Origin: a virus
Reading direction: 5' to 3' (one strand)
IMG/VR virus record: IMGVR_UViG_3300025121_000027
Span: 1 to 64,000 of that record
DNA length: 64,000 nt
Part shown: piece by piece, positions 48,409-58,464 of the stretch
Numbering within the stretch: position 1 is the stretch's first letter
Layout of the letters: every line of letters begins with the position of its first letter
The notes under the pieces: model-generated
Told to the model about the DNA's origin: nothing
The model's database searches: none
The model's input: the letters and a program-made list of their open reading frames with translations, nothing else
Program-made: the position numbers and the translations under genes

Positions 48409-50220
48409 ATGGCAGATATCATTCTATCACAAGAAGGCGAAGTAATACCTTCCAACGAAGGCGATACGGTATTCGATTATTCTGAATATACCTTATCTGC
48501 TGAAGCTGGTAGTATTACTCTTGCTGGTACTGCTGCTGATGTAGTTAAAAACTATGCTGTTTCCGCCGATGCAGGAAGTATTGCTTTAACTGGTACAGAT
48601 GTAGGATTAATTTCCGTATTTATAATTACAGCTGAAGCAAGTAGTATTGCCTTAACTGGTGCAGATGCAACATTAACAAAACAAATACCAATCGATGCTG
48701 AAGCTGGTGCTATATTTTTAACTGGTACCGACATCGATTTAACCGCTACTCGTTTAATTGATATTGAATCTGGAAGTATATCTTTAACAGGAACAGATGC
48801 CTCTCTTGAACGTCATCGAATATTTGACGCTGATTCATCTTCTATATCTATAACGGGTACTGCCGCCGATTTAGTTAAAAACTATGCTGTTGTTGCTGAA
48901 GTTGGAAGTATTGTCTTAACTGGTACAGACATTGATCTAACTGCTACTCGTTTAATCAGCGCGGAATCATCTTCTATATCTATTACTGGTACGGACGCAG
49001 CACTAACAAGACAAATACCAGTCGATGCTGAAGCAAGTAGTATTGTTTTAACTGGTGCGGATGCAACATTTATTTATTTATATCAAATTCAAGCCGACGC
49101 TGGTTTATATTCTACATCTGGCCAAGATGCCTCTTTAGTTAAAAACTATGTTGTAGTAGCTGAAGCTGGAAGCATTTTAATAACTGGCATAGATGCTACC
49201 TTATCAAAGTCCGCTACTGAAAGCGGAGAAGTTGTTTGGGACACTCAAGGGGATAGAATCCCGTCAGATGATGGCGATAGAGTATTCGATGGAATAGATG
49301 CTCCAGATAGCTATGCTGTTTCCGCCGATGCTGGAAGTATTGCTTTAACTGGTACAGATGCTACTTTAACAAAAACAAAGACAATTTCCGCAGAATCATC
49401 CTCTTTTATTATTTCTGGTACAGATGCTTCTCTACAAAGACATATAGTATTTGCCGCCGAAGCTGCATCTGTATCTATTACAGGCACAGATGCTACACTT
49501 ATAAGAAACCGTTCTGTTGCCGCTAATGCTACAAGCTTTATTGTTTCCTCTATTGGCGCAACTTTACAGAAAACGACTATATTTGATTGTGATAGCGCTC
49601 AAATTTCGCTTTCAGGAGAAGACGCTGCTCTTATACGCGCCTTTGTTCAATCGGCAGAATTTGGCTCGATTTCATTATCAGGTAATAATGTTGATTTATT
49701 AAAGTCTCTTTCTCTGTCTGCTAATGCAGGAAGTATCTTAATATCTGGCAAGGCCGCTGATTTATCTCAGCTTGCCGCTTTAAGTATTTCTGCTGATTCT
49801 GGAAGTATTGCTCTAACTGGTACTGATGCAAGTTTAGATTTTACTTTAAGAGTTCTTCAAGCAGAGCCAAGCAATATATCTATTATTGGTAAAGATGTAG
49901 AATTAACAAGAGCACTAACTGTTCAATCCGATCCTGCATCTTATTCTATTGTTGGCAGCGATACCCCTCTTACCAGAGGAAGATATATTGCGGCTAATGT
50001 TGGCAACATATTTTCTTCCGGCAAAGATGTTGATTTTATAAGAAGTTATGTTTTTGATGCAGAATTAGGACAATATGTTTTAACAGGAAGTAGTGTTAGT
50101 TTGGATTTAGCAGTAGTTATGTTACCTCACGGGTTGGCAAGTCTTTCTGTTTCTGCAAAGCTACCAGTAATATCGGCAGAAGCAAGAAGACCTGGAATAA
50201 CAGCGACATTGAATTTATAA
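48409..50220 (+). CDS. Repeat-built virion protein (23 copies of a 22-residue repeat)
   Basis: 603 aa. From residue 27 there are 11 repeats, a 33-residue insertion (which partly repeats the N-terminal EGEVIPS...DTVFD motif), then 12 more repeats. Consensus: Tyr-x3-Ala-x-Ala-Gly-Ser-Ile-x-Leu-Thr-Gly-Thr-Asp-Ala-x-Leu, plus 3-4 variable residues. Each is 66 bp, so the DNA itself is repetitive. Likely a beta-rich decoration or fibre protein; similar repeats are seen in phage virion proteins. The length could vary by recombination. Confidence 0.75.
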   Translation: MADIILSQEGEVIPSNEGDTVFDYSEYTLSAEAGSITLAGTAADVVKNYAVSADAGSIALTGTDVGLISVFIITAEASSIALTGADATLTKQIPIDAEAGAIFLTGTDIDLTATRLIDIESGSISLTGTDASLERHRIFDADSSSISITGTAADLVKNYAVVAEVGSIVLTGTDIDLTATRLISAESSSISITGTDAALTRQIPVDAEASSIVLTGADATFIYLYQIQADAGLYSTSGQDASLVKNYVVVAEAGSILITGIDATLSKSATESGEVVWDTQGDRIPSDDGDRVFDGIDAPDSYAVSADAGSIALTGTDATLTKTKTISAESSSFIISGTDASLQRHIVFAAEAASVSITGTDATLIRNRSVAANATSFIVSSIGATLQKTTIFDCDSAQISLSGEDAALIRAFVQSAEFGSISLSGNNVDLLKSLSLSANAGSILISGKAADLSQLAALSISADSGSIALTGTDASLDFTLRVLQAEPSNISIIGKDVELTRALTVQSDPASYSIVGSDTPLTRGRYIAANVGNIFSSGKDVDFIRSYVFDAELGQYVLTGSSVSLDLAVVMLPHGLASLSVSAKLPVISAEARRPGITATLNL

Positions 50221-50238
50221 CGAAAGGATTTAAAGAAG

Positions 50239-50667
50239 ATGGCATCATTTAATAAATTTCAGGATTTCGCAGAGCAGTTGGCAAAAGGTATTCATCAGCT
50301 TCATGCTGCTGGTCATACTCTTAAGGTCTACTTGAGTAATGCTGCACCGTCTGCTTCTGCCGATGCGGTTAAAGTTGATCTTGCAGAAATTACCATGACT
50401 AATGAAACAACTCATGGTGCTGGTGGTGGAGATATTCAAAATGACTACACCGAGACTGCTGGCGTTGGGACTTTGACTGGTACTGATGTTACTTTTCTTG
50501 CTACCGGCGCTCTTGGCCCATTTAGATATGTAGTACTTTATAACGATACCCCTACCGATCCTGCTGATCCTTTGATTGGCTGGTGGGATTATGGTAGTGA
50601 AATCACTCTAAACGCTGGCGAATCTTTTACTGTAAACTTTGGCGCATCTATTCTTACGATAGAGTAA
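50239..50667 (+). CDS. Structural protein, 142 aa
   Basis: Starts MASFNKFQDFAEQLAKGIHQL; Gly/Asp-rich beta strands (VGTLTGTDVTFLATGALGPF, WWDYGSEITLNAGESF). This resembles phage minor virion proteins of unknown position. Followed closely by a beta-sandwich gene. Confidence 0.55.
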   Translation: MASFNKFQDFAEQLAKGIHQLHAAGHTLKVYLSNAAPSASADAVKVDLAEITMTNETTHGAGGGDIQNDYTETAGVGTLTGTDVTFLATGALGPFRYVVLYNDTPTDPADPLIGWWDYGSEITLNAGESFTVNFGASILTIE

Positions 50668-50680
50668 TAGGTAAATAATA

Positions 50681-51031
50681 ATGATATCTATCTCTGAAAC
50701 AGCAAAAGAAAACAGTACTATTATATTTGATGTTTCTTTTACAGATGAAGATGATGCAGATGTAACGCCAGAAAGCATTGCATGGACTCTTGTTGATTCT
50801 CAAGACAATGTTATAAATAGTAGAGATGGTGTTTCTGTATCTGTACCAGCGCCGACTGTTTCAATAGTACTTACTGGAGACGATTTACAAATACAGACTT
50901 CAGAAAGATATCAGAAGAAGGTTTATAGATATCTTATAGTCGAAGCAATTTATAATAGCGACGCTGGAGATGGTTTATCTATTACAGAATCTATCAGATT
51001 TAAAGTTGAGAACTTGATCCATCTTGTTTAG
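50681..51031 (+). CDS. Ig-like beta-sandwich protein, 116 aa
   Basis: Alternating strands (ENSTIIFDVSFTDEDDADV, SIAWTLVDSQDN, SIVLTGDDLQI). Resembles phage Ig-like or BppU-N-type domains. Probably virion-associated. Confidence 0.5.
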   Translation: MISISETAKENSTIIFDVSFTDEDDADVTPESIAWTLVDSQDNVINSRDGVSVSVPAPTVSIVLTGDDLQIQTSERYQKKVYRYLIVEAIYNSDAGDGLSITESIRFKVENLIHLV

Positions 51032-51044
51032 AGGAAAACATATT

Positions 51045-52196
51045 ATGAAGAAAATGTTTTTTCTTATTTTAGCGTGTTTTGCGCTAATGCTGAATACAAG
51101 TACCCTTTTTGCTGCCGCGCGTCCTGACGGCAAAAAGACTATGTATTTAGCTACTGCTTTATCAGGCGGTGCTTCTGGCGCATTAGATGCTTTTGATATT
51201 ACTGGAGCTGGCACTCCAAATACTTATGATTTGGTAGATGGCGACACTTGTATTGTTACTACTTTAAGTAGTACTACTGGTACTTCTTATAGTTATGTTT
51301 TTGATGTTGATGGGACAGATGCAGAATCTTCTCCATCTATAATTAGGCCAGACGATTATGATACTGCTGGTGTGTGGCGTCTTGCAGTAGTATCAATGGA
51401 GTCTTTAGCTCTCGTTCCTTCTACTTCTCCAGGCTTTGATCTTTATGATTCTGATAATCCGGGTACAGATAAATGGACAGCATCATTTGAAGCAGCCTAT
51501 GTGGATGGAGCAGACGGAGCAGAAAATAGCGATATTTTGATTTATATCAATCAGGGCGGTACAAAAACGCTTGTTCTCCAGTTTGATGAATCAGATGATC
51601 AATGGGAGACTTCTAAAGCGATTAACTCTTCTGGTGGGTTTGTAGGGGCTTTAACTGGGAATGCTTCTACGGCTACGGCAGCAGCTTCTCAAGCAATCAC
51701 GGATAATGCTATCATCACGGCAGATGCGGCAGATATAGCAGATAATGACTATGCCAAGTTCACAGCAAATGGTGTAGAGGGCCGATCTTATTCCGAAGTA
51801 CTTTCAGACATCGGAGCGGCGGCAACTGCACACACTACGCAGTACTCGGCAACTCCTGTAGTCGATGACGCCGATAACTTTGATGATAACTTCACCAGTG
51901 ATAATCTCTACGGCGGGACTTTCATCGCTAACGCTGCCGGAACCATTATACTTCCCGATCCCGCCGTTGGCATGAATTTCACAATAGTACTGGAAACGAC
52001 CGGCGCAGTAATCGTTGACCCGCTCGACACCGGAACCGCCGACACAATCGTAATGAACGGGCTTGCTGCTGCCGCTGATGAAAACATCACGGCGGGCGCT
52101 ACGGGTGCATTAGGGGATATGTGTGTCTTCCAATACAGAGCCGCAAATAGTTGGATGGCGACTTGTACCGGATGGGCTGAAGCTACACCTCCGTAA
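51045..52196 (+). CDS. Exported/virion protein with signal peptide and mosaic composition
   Basis: 383 aa from the ATG at 51045, which has an AGAGGAAA site; the longer frame begins at 51024. N-terminal signal peptide (MKKMFFLILACFALMLN, then Ala-rich). The first two thirds are AT-rich, and from about 51650 the DNA is relatively GC-rich and Ala/Thr-rich. The C-terminus includes ADTIVMNGLAAAADENITAG, seen in neck/fibre-like phage proteins. Role unsure: exported surface protein or virion fibre. Confidence 0.5.
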   Translation: MKKMFFLILACFALMLNTSTLFAAARPDGKKTMYLATALSGGASGALDAFDITGAGTPNTYDLVDGDTCIVTTLSSTTGTSYSYVFDVDGTDAESSPSIIRPDDYDTAGVWRLAVVSMESLALVPSTSPGFDLYDSDNPGTDKWTASFEAAYVDGADGAENSDILIYINQGGTKTLVLQFDESDDQWETSKAINSSGGFVGALTGNASTATAAASQAITDNAIITADAADIADNDYAKFTANGVEGRSYSEVLSDIGAAATAHTTQYSATPVVDDADNFDDNFTSDNLYGGTFIANAAGTIILPDPAVGMNFTIVLETTGAVIVDPLDTGTADTIVMNGLAAAADENITAGATGALGDMCVFQYRAANSWMATCTGWAEATPP

Positions 52197-52208
52197 TAAG
52201 GGGATTAT

Positions 52209-52982
52209 ATGAAAAGAATAACATCAGTAGTTTTAATACTTCTGGCTTTCGCGGCTCTGGCTTATGGCGGGTTGCTGCAAGAACGGCAGGCGGCTGTGGT
52301 TGCGGCGCGGTCGGTGCCGGTGGCTTCCAGTTATACTGATGTTCTATTCCATTGGGGCGCTGAGAACACCATGGACGCAGATAAGGGTAGTGTCACCGGC
52401 ACAAATAACGGCGCTGTTTTTGATTCGACAACCTACAAAGTTGGGTCTTATTCCATCGAGCGCGATGGTAATAATGATAATGTTGTTTTTGCTATATCTA
52501 CTTCGCACTTAGAAAAGGAGGGCGGGCAGATAGGGTTTTGGTGGTACAACGGCAACGGCTATCAGGCAGCCTCCCTTAATCGCATCCTGACGATTGTAGA
52601 CACAGGCGGTGACGATTCAATTGTTTTGAAAGTGCATTCCAGCGGCGGGCTTTCGCTTTATTGGGACTCGCAAGCCGCATCTTCGGACGCAGCAGAATAT
52701 ACAGCCGCCGCCCTATCGACATCAACATGGTATTACATCGTGCTTTTTTGGCATCAAGGCGATGCTGGAAATGATCTAATCCTGACAATCTATGATGAGG
52801 CGGGGTCGGTGGCTGGATCGGCTACCGATGCGAATATCACCGCCTTTACTGATGATCCGAGCACACTGACAATTTTTACTGCAACATCCGACGCTCACCG
52901 ATCCAATGTAGACAACTTCATAATTTCAAACGACGAAACCAGGGATATGTTGGCGGTGCGTGATGTTACGAATTTTAATTAA
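52209..52982 (+). CDS. Exported LamG/concanavalin-like protein
   Basis: 257 aa. Signal peptide (MKRITSVVLILLAFAALAYGG), then a beta-sandwich pattern: LFHWGAENTMDADKGSVTG, GSYSIERDGNNDNVV, GQIGFWWYNGN, STWYYIVLFWHQG, VDNFIISND. This is typical of LamG/concanavalin-type carbohydrate-binding folds. Relatively GC-rich DNA. Could act at the cell surface or as a receptor-binding fibre part. Confidence 0.7.
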   Translation: MKRITSVVLILLAFAALAYGGLLQERQAAVVAARSVPVASSYTDVLFHWGAENTMDADKGSVTGTNNGAVFDSTTYKVGSYSIERDGNNDNVVFAISTSHLEKEGGQIGFWWYNGNGYQAASLNRILTIVDTGGDDSIVLKVHSSGGLSLYWDSQAASSDAAEYTAAALSTSTWYYIVLFWHQGDAGNDLILTIYDEAGSVAGSATDANITAFTDDPSTLTIFTATSDAHRSNVDNFIISNDETRDMLAVRDVTNFN

Positions 52983-54435
52983 ACTTGCGGCTTTATGCCT
53001 GTTACTGCCGGCTGTCTGCCTCGGGGAAACGTACCTTGACTTTGAGGAGTTTCCCGTAACAACCGGCAGCGTACCTGGCGATTCAACAAATTGGGAGTAT
53101 AGTTCAAACACTACAAACAACTACCCAGCGAATGTCGAGTCTAACACTTCTGGATGGAAAACGAAGAGTTATTTATCCGATGGGTATAATTGGTTTTACA
53201 GGGTCCAATCTTTTCAGGGTGATGGGTGTGATGACCATTATGGCCTAAAGACCTTCGGATACTTAACGATTTCATCAAATGGGTATACCGGAAATGCTCT
53301 CCAATACACCGTAACAGGTGGTCTTAGGGACGGAAATTGCTCCACGCTCTATGGCACCGAACTATATTGCAGAGAGCAGTATAGCGGGCCTGAAGATGTC
53401 TATACATCTGGCGAAATCGGGCATCCTTATATCTATTTCAAAAAGCTGAATAGCACATTGACGGCGCGGAACACGTCGGCTTTTTCTCAGATCACAGATA
53501 AAAACAGGTGGTCAGTTTATGTTTATCTGCCGAGTGGGTATGATAATGGGGCTGGTGGTAGTTCGCCGGTAGGTGCTTCTGCTGTTAGCAAGACTTCGCA
53601 GGTTGGTATATTCCGCGACCCTGCCAGCACCGCGTATCATCATTATTTCAACTTCTGCACGCAGGGCGGTGGTTGGGCAAAGTTCCAAATAGAAGAAACC
53701 ACCAACGGCGATAACGCTACAGACGGATCGACACGATACATCCCCAACCTCCTGACAAGCACATGGCAATTTTATATCACAACCTTGCCATATGCCGGAA
53801 ATGCCACTCCACCATATAATGTTCTTTACGATAATTTGTCTTTTGATTCGGACGCATACGCCAATCAGAACAACGAGACTATCTCGAACATCGCCATTAT
53901 GTATAACGGTAGCGGCGGGTGGGAAATTTCACTGAATGATAAATATAAAGATGCGACGACTGTCCGCTCGTATGCGACCTATGAACTTCGTTACTCCTTG
54001 TCAGGAGCTATAACAAACGAGAATTGGAATAGTGCCACTCCCGCTCAAATTACAGCAGACAGTAGATTCAGAATCCTCGCTCGGACTGACGGAAAATTCC
54101 AGAAGTGGGTAACGTACAGTCAATTTGTGTGGGCTCCATTTACCTTAGAGGTAGAAGACACGGCAGCTTTAACAGGTGGATCAACTGTGTACTTCGCGGT
54201 TAAAGATATTAGTCAAAATCCGGCAGATTTAACAGACCCAGTTGACGGAATCAACGGCTATTGGGCGACAAGCCAAGGCGGTAGAGATTATGTCGCTCAG
54301 TCAGCATACTTCGATTATGCGAACGACGAAGCCGCATTACCACTGATAAAAAGGATCAGCTACACCATCGCGGGGGTCGGAATCCGCCGCATGTCCGGCT
54401 CAGGCGCAGTAATACGCGGAGGAAGTTATAGATAG
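52963..54435 (+). CDS. Exported beta-rich protein, 490 aa
   Basis: Start taken as ATG 52963; a GTG at 52960 precedes it. It overlaps the end of the LamG gene. Signal peptide (RILIKLAALCLLLPAVCLG), then a long beta-rich Ser/Thr/Tyr/Asn-rich part with Cys pairs (YGTELYCREQYS). No recognised family, but it looks surface-associated. Relatively GC-rich. Confidence 0.55.
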   Translation: MLRILIKLAALCLLLPAVCLGETYLDFEEFPVTTGSVPGDSTNWEYSSNTTNNYPANVESNTSGWKTKSYLSDGYNWFYRVQSFQGDGCDDHYGLKTFGYLTISSNGYTGNALQYTVTGGLRDGNCSTLYGTELYCREQYSGPEDVYTSGEIGHPYIYFKKLNSTLTARNTSAFSQITDKNRWSVYVYLPSGYDNGAGGSSPVGASAVSKTSQVGIFRDPASTAYHHYFNFCTQGGGWAKFQIEETTNGDNATDGSTRYIPNLLTSTWQFYITTLPYAGNATPPYNVLYDNLSFDSDAYANQNNETISNIAIMYNGSGGWEISLNDKYKDATTVRSYATYELRYSLSGAITNENWNSATPAQITADSRFRILARTDGKFQKWVTYSQFVWAPFTLEVEDTAALTGGSTVYFAVKDISQNPADLTDPVDGINGYWATSQGGRDYVAQSAYFDYANDEAALPLIKRISYTIAGVGIRRMSGSGAVIRGGSYR

Positions 54436-54489
54436 AAAGGCGAACATGAAATGAATAGCAGCAACTTTTACTTTTAGGACATTAAAATA

Positions 54490-54939
54490 ATGTTTTATCT
54501 TATATCTTCAGAAGCAATAAGAAAAGAGTTGAAACAGTTTGATATCTTCTTTGGAAAGAAGATATCAACAACTGAAAGTTTACTTGATACAAAATTTATT
54601 CTCTTATCAAAAGAAGAACTAAAAGAAACAATACAATGGGCTAATGGTAGAATAGCAGAAAATTACAATGTAAAACCAGAAGAAGTAAAGAGTTTGTGGA
54701 AATCATTGAAACATGATTGTGATGATTTTGCTAACGAACTTTGTACTTTTTCAAATATGCGTTTTGCTTTAATGAAAGAAGCAACTGCTTCACCAGCAAT
54801 TTTTAGAGTGATAGTAGATAGAAATCCACTTCCTCATGCTTTCAATATGTGTTTTACACAGCAAGGAATTTGGTATGCTGATCTTTCAAGAGGTGTAGAT
54901 ATATGGCAGGAAAATCCAACCATATTAGGATTCGGATGA
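54490..54939 (+). CDS. Transglutaminase-like cysteine-peptidase-fold protein
   Basis: 149 aa. Cys-His-Asp pattern in order: HDCDDFANELC (Cys in DCD), NPLPHAFN (His) and YADLSRG (Asp), plausible for the transglutaminase/BTLCP fold. AT-rich, between two GC-rich exported genes. May process or crosslink another protein of this cassette; this is inference. Confidence 0.55.
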   Translation: MFYLISSEAIRKELKQFDIFFGKKISTTESLLDTKFILLSKEELKETIQWANGRIAENYNVKPEEVKSLWKSLKHDCDDFANELCTFSNMRFALMKEATASPAIFRVIVDRNPLPHAFNMCFTQQGIWYADLSRGVDIWQENPTILGFG

Positions 54940-55766
54940 TGAAAAAGTATTTTATCATATCTTTTTTTATTCTACTTTGCGCTTGCGGAAAACAATACCA
55001 ATTAGAGCGTACTGGTGTAGAGTTCGATGCAGACAACGATAATGTGTTCGACGACTCTTTCAAATTTGACGTGGATAATCTCTACGACGACGGCTCGGCG
55101 TTGTCTGCGGATATTCTTGCTTTACTTAAAGCAGACTCTGCTGCTGACACGGGAATAGCATTTTTCACAAATGCAAACGCTACGACTATTTTTGGGTTCA
55201 CTTACACCGATCTTGATTTCGGCGCATTTACTGGCTCGACGATTCCAGACGATAGCGATGCGAAGGAAGCATTTCAAGCCCTTGAAACAGAAGTAGAGAC
55301 AAAAGCAGACACCACAGGAACGGTTGGGGCTTTTACTCTTGCCGATCAAACAAGCCAAATAGTGGACTTTCTCAGCCTGACCGCTGGCGAAGCGATTACG
55401 GCAGGAAATCCCGTTTATGCCAAATGGGACGCCGGATTGGAAGAGATATGTATTTTTGCATACGACGCAGACGCGGCAGACGCGGCAGACTTCTTTATGC
55501 TTGGAATAGCAAGCTCAAGCGCAAGCGCAGAAGCCGCAGTACAAGTATGGGTTGGCAAAGCGATGCTGATGAGACGCGATACCTTTTCTTTCCCCACGGC
55601 CACTTACGGAAAGCCATTGTGGTCAACGACTACGGCGGGTGGGATTAGTTCAACACCACCTCCAACAGCCGGAGATCATGTAATCAAAATTGGTACTGCC
55701 GTTGCAGCAAACTACATTCTGTATCGCTTCAGTATTGATGATACTCAACGGGAGCCAGCCCCATGA
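54936..55766 (+). CDS. Exported lipoprotein with phage-fibre-like C-terminus
   Basis: 276 aa from the ATG at 54936, which overlaps the upstream stop (ATGA). Signal sequence ending in lipobox ILLCACGK (lipidated Cys). The N-terminal part is AT-rich; the rest is GC-rich with Asp/Ala repeats and ends AGDHVIKIGTAVAANYILYRF, a pattern familiar from phage tail/fibre domains. Overlaps the next gene by ATGA. Confidence 0.6.
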   Translation: MMKKYFIISFFILLCACGKQYQLERTGVEFDADNDNVFDDSFKFDVDNLYDDGSALSADILALLKADSAADTGIAFFTNANATTIFGFTYTDLDFGAFTGSTIPDDSDAKEAFQALETEVETKADTTGTVGAFTLADQTSQIVDFLSLTAGEAITAGNPVYAKWDAGLEEICIFAYDADAADAADFFMLGIASSSASAEAAVQVWVGKAMLMRRDTFSFPTATYGKPLWSTTTAGGISSTPPPTAGDHVIKIGTAVAANYILYRFSIDDTQREPAP

Positions 55767-58456
55767 AGTATATCCTATCTCTTATTTTTTTACTCTTCGC
55801 GGCTCAAGCAAGTGCTGCAACCTATTACGTTACTCAAAGCGGAGATGGTTCTGGCGATGGTTCCACCTTAGGAAACGCCGCGAGCATAGCAACCCACAAT
55901 GCCGGGACAGGGGTATTTGCCGACCTATCCGGCGATACCGTGAGCATGTCGGGAAATATCACAACAACCCTTCAAGCACGAACCGGAGCCACCTATGGCG
56001 GCACGGCTACCTTTACCACTTACAGCGCGAATTCCACTTCAATAAATATCTCCGGCGTCAGCAACGTCACGGTTCAAGACACCACAGTAGATTGGGACCA
56101 CACCACGGCGATGGGTTCGACCCTTATCAACTTGTATGGTATCAGGGTTATAAACAGCTCCAATATCTCAATTGATCATAATACCATCACCGAAACGCCC
56201 AATGCGATCCTTATTTATACTGATTCTGACACAGTGAGCATCACCCGCAATACTTTCCAAAGAAATACTGAAACCGGCATTTTCATGACGGCGACCTGGG
56301 ACCACCCGATAACCAACGTCACCATCGGCGGTTCGGCGGTCAACGCTAATACTTTTATCGAGAACACCTATAAGACTCTTTGGGGCAGTAATACAGTAGG
56401 TTACGACATTCGGGCCGATCAATCTACTTCTCATTTGGTTGTCAGCCACAACCATCACTACTCCAATACCGCCAACTACATGATGTCCGCGCTACTTTTG
56501 CATGGGACTAAAAACGTGCTGGTCGAACACAACAAGATGCACGCCAACCGCGCTTTCAACGCAAGGCCGATGATCTCTATCAAGGGAGCGGACACCGCAA
56601 CGACGACAGACGCTTATAAGGCTCCATATAATATCATTATTCGCTTTAATGAGTTGTGGGACTTGGACGTAGCGTTGAATCCGTACACCGCTCCGGCTCA
56701 AGATGGTATATCGGTATCCGGCAACTGGCACGACATTTATATTTACGGCAACTGGATTCGTGACGCCGATATGGGGATTGATTTTAACCCCGGCAACTGG
56801 TCGTCTCCTGCGACAGATACAGACGGGGTGCATGTTTACAATGGGTTTGTTTGGGCCAATATAATTCAGGATTCCGTAACTGGCTTGTCGATCACTGAAT
56901 ACTCCGCGACTGACCGTTTCCAAAAGATTTACTACCTAAACAACACCGTCCACAATGCTGGCGCGTTTTTATTGGCAGCATCAGGCAATCGCCTGGAAAA
57001 CGTCTATGTGAAGAACAACATAATCCACACTTCTCCGAACGGTTCTTATACTTTCCGCGCTCCCGTTCCGACAAGCTACACGGTTGAAACAGATTATAAT
57101 ATGCACTGGCCCTCAAGCCATGCCAATGTATACTGGCAAAATTCTGCCTCTTGTACTCCGTGCGCTTATAATTCTGCCAATGTACCAACAGGCCAAGGAG
57201 ACAATGACCTTTCAGCCGACCCTCTGTGGATGAACTGGCACCCAGGAGATTATCGACTTTCGGTCGGCTCCACGGCTATCGGCGCAGGCGTGACAGTAGC
57301 AAATACAGATCTACCATCATTTGACAATCTAATTACGATTCAAGGTGTTACATATTGTAATAATAGTAGCGGCTCTTGCGATCAACTCTTATCTTTCGGC
57401 TATGGCCTGGGGGATGACTCTACTTTGACCATGGAGAGTTACGCTCCAACCTGGACGGCCAGATCGGGGGCATGGGACTTGGGCGCAGTTCTTCACGGTG
57501 GATCGGAAGCAGATATAACCCCACCAACGGTAACGAGCGCAACGATTGATTCGACCGGACTTTTACTGACCATTTTATTTGATGAGTCCTGCACTGGGAA
57601 TGCCGGGTTTACTATCACGCCGTCTGGTGGCGCGGCCACACTGACCTATGCCAGCGGGACCGGGCCAAATCGAGTTTATGATATATCCCGCGCTATCGAC
57701 TATGACGAAACCGTTACCTTTTCTTATACAGCCGGTGATGTTGAGGACATAGCAACCAACGCACTCGCGACCATTACTACCGTAGCCGTTGTAAACAACT
57801 CCAATGAGGGATATACGGCGGCAACGGGATTGATTCGGAACAAAGTGCCTGACCCGGTTTGTAACCTTGTGACAAACCCCACAATTAATAAAGTGGCATA
57901 TGCTCCAGCGCCGTCACCTACTCCGTCATATGCATGTTCCGAAACTGCATACAGATCAGTTACACAAAGCGGAACACTCAAAGACTCTCTTGCTGATAGC
58001 TATCTGAGAATATTTTGGGGGCAAGTAATTACAGCCGGGGAAGCTGACAGGGATATTTGCACAGTCACTTGGGACATTTCCAGAACAGCGGGAGATACCA
58101 GTAGTAAAACGTATGTCACCGAAATCTGGTCACTCGGTGGAAGCAACGAACTTGATACTCTCTTGGGCCAGTCCGATACATTGACCGGGTTCAATTCTGC
58201 GTCCACAACAAGAGTCACTTTTACTTTCAGCCCCGCCGTAACAGCAGCAGCGGGCAACGCTATAATTTTGCGAAGGTACAACACAACAGATGGAGATGCT
58301 TCAAACTATATCTCGGTGCATTACGTGTCCTCAAATGCTGATAGCAGCTACAGTTCAAAGGCCAGATGGCGTGATACGGGTGCGCTTGGCACGTCGGGGA
58401 TTGAAACCACGGTGGATTTAAGTGGAACATTCCACGCGTACGTTTTGGTAGAATAG
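55763..58456 (+). CDS. Exported parallel beta-helix protein, 897 aa
   Basis: Signal peptide (MKYILSLIFLLFAAQASAA). Residues about 25-420 have the right-handed parallel beta-helix pattern of short turns and N-S-S-N-I/V-S motifs, as in pectate-lyase or tailspike folds (IRVINSSNISIDHNTIT, NVLVEHNKMHANRA). About 570-680 resembles an SwmB/Ig-like domain (TPPTVTSATIDSTGLLLTI). The C-terminus is beta-rich. GC-rich. It may degrade surface polysaccharide; no catalytic site assigned. Confidence 0.65.
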   Translation: MKYILSLIFLLFAAQASAATYYVTQSGDGSGDGSTLGNAASIATHNAGTGVFADLSGDTVSMSGNITTTLQARTGATYGGTATFTTYSANSTSINISGVSNVTVQDTTVDWDHTTAMGSTLINLYGIRVINSSNISIDHNTITETPNAILIYTDSDTVSITRNTFQRNTETGIFMTATWDHPITNVTIGGSAVNANTFIENTYKTLWGSNTVGYDIRADQSTSHLVVSHNHHYSNTANYMMSALLLHGTKNVLVEHNKMHANRAFNARPMISIKGADTATTTDAYKAPYNIIIRFNELWDLDVALNPYTAPAQDGISVSGNWHDIYIYGNWIRDADMGIDFNPGNWSSPATDTDGVHVYNGFVWANIIQDSVTGLSITEYSATDRFQKIYYLNNTVHNAGAFLLAASGNRLENVYVKNNIIHTSPNGSYTFRAPVPTSYTVETDYNMHWPSSHANVYWQNSASCTPCAYNSANVPTGQGDNDLSADPLWMNWHPGDYRLSVGSTAIGAGVTVANTDLPSFDNLITIQGVTYCNNSSGSCDQLLSFGYGLGDDSTLTMESYAPTWTARSGAWDLGAVLHGGSEADITPPTVTSATIDSTGLLLTILFDESCTGNAGFTITPSGGAATLTYASGTGPNRVYDISRAIDYDETVTFSYTAGDVEDIATNALATITTVAVVNNSNEGYTAATGLIRNKVPDPVCNLVTNPTINKVAYAPAPSPTPSYACSETAYRSVTQSGTLKDSLADSYLRIFWGQVITAGEADRDICTVTWDISRTAGDTSSKTYVTEIWSLGGSNELDTLLGQSDTLTGFNSASTTRVTFTFSPAVTAAAGNAIILRRYNTTDGDASNYISVHYVSSNADSSYSSKARWRDTGALGTSGIETTVDLSGTFHAYVLVE

Positions 58457-58464
58457 GAGATTAA

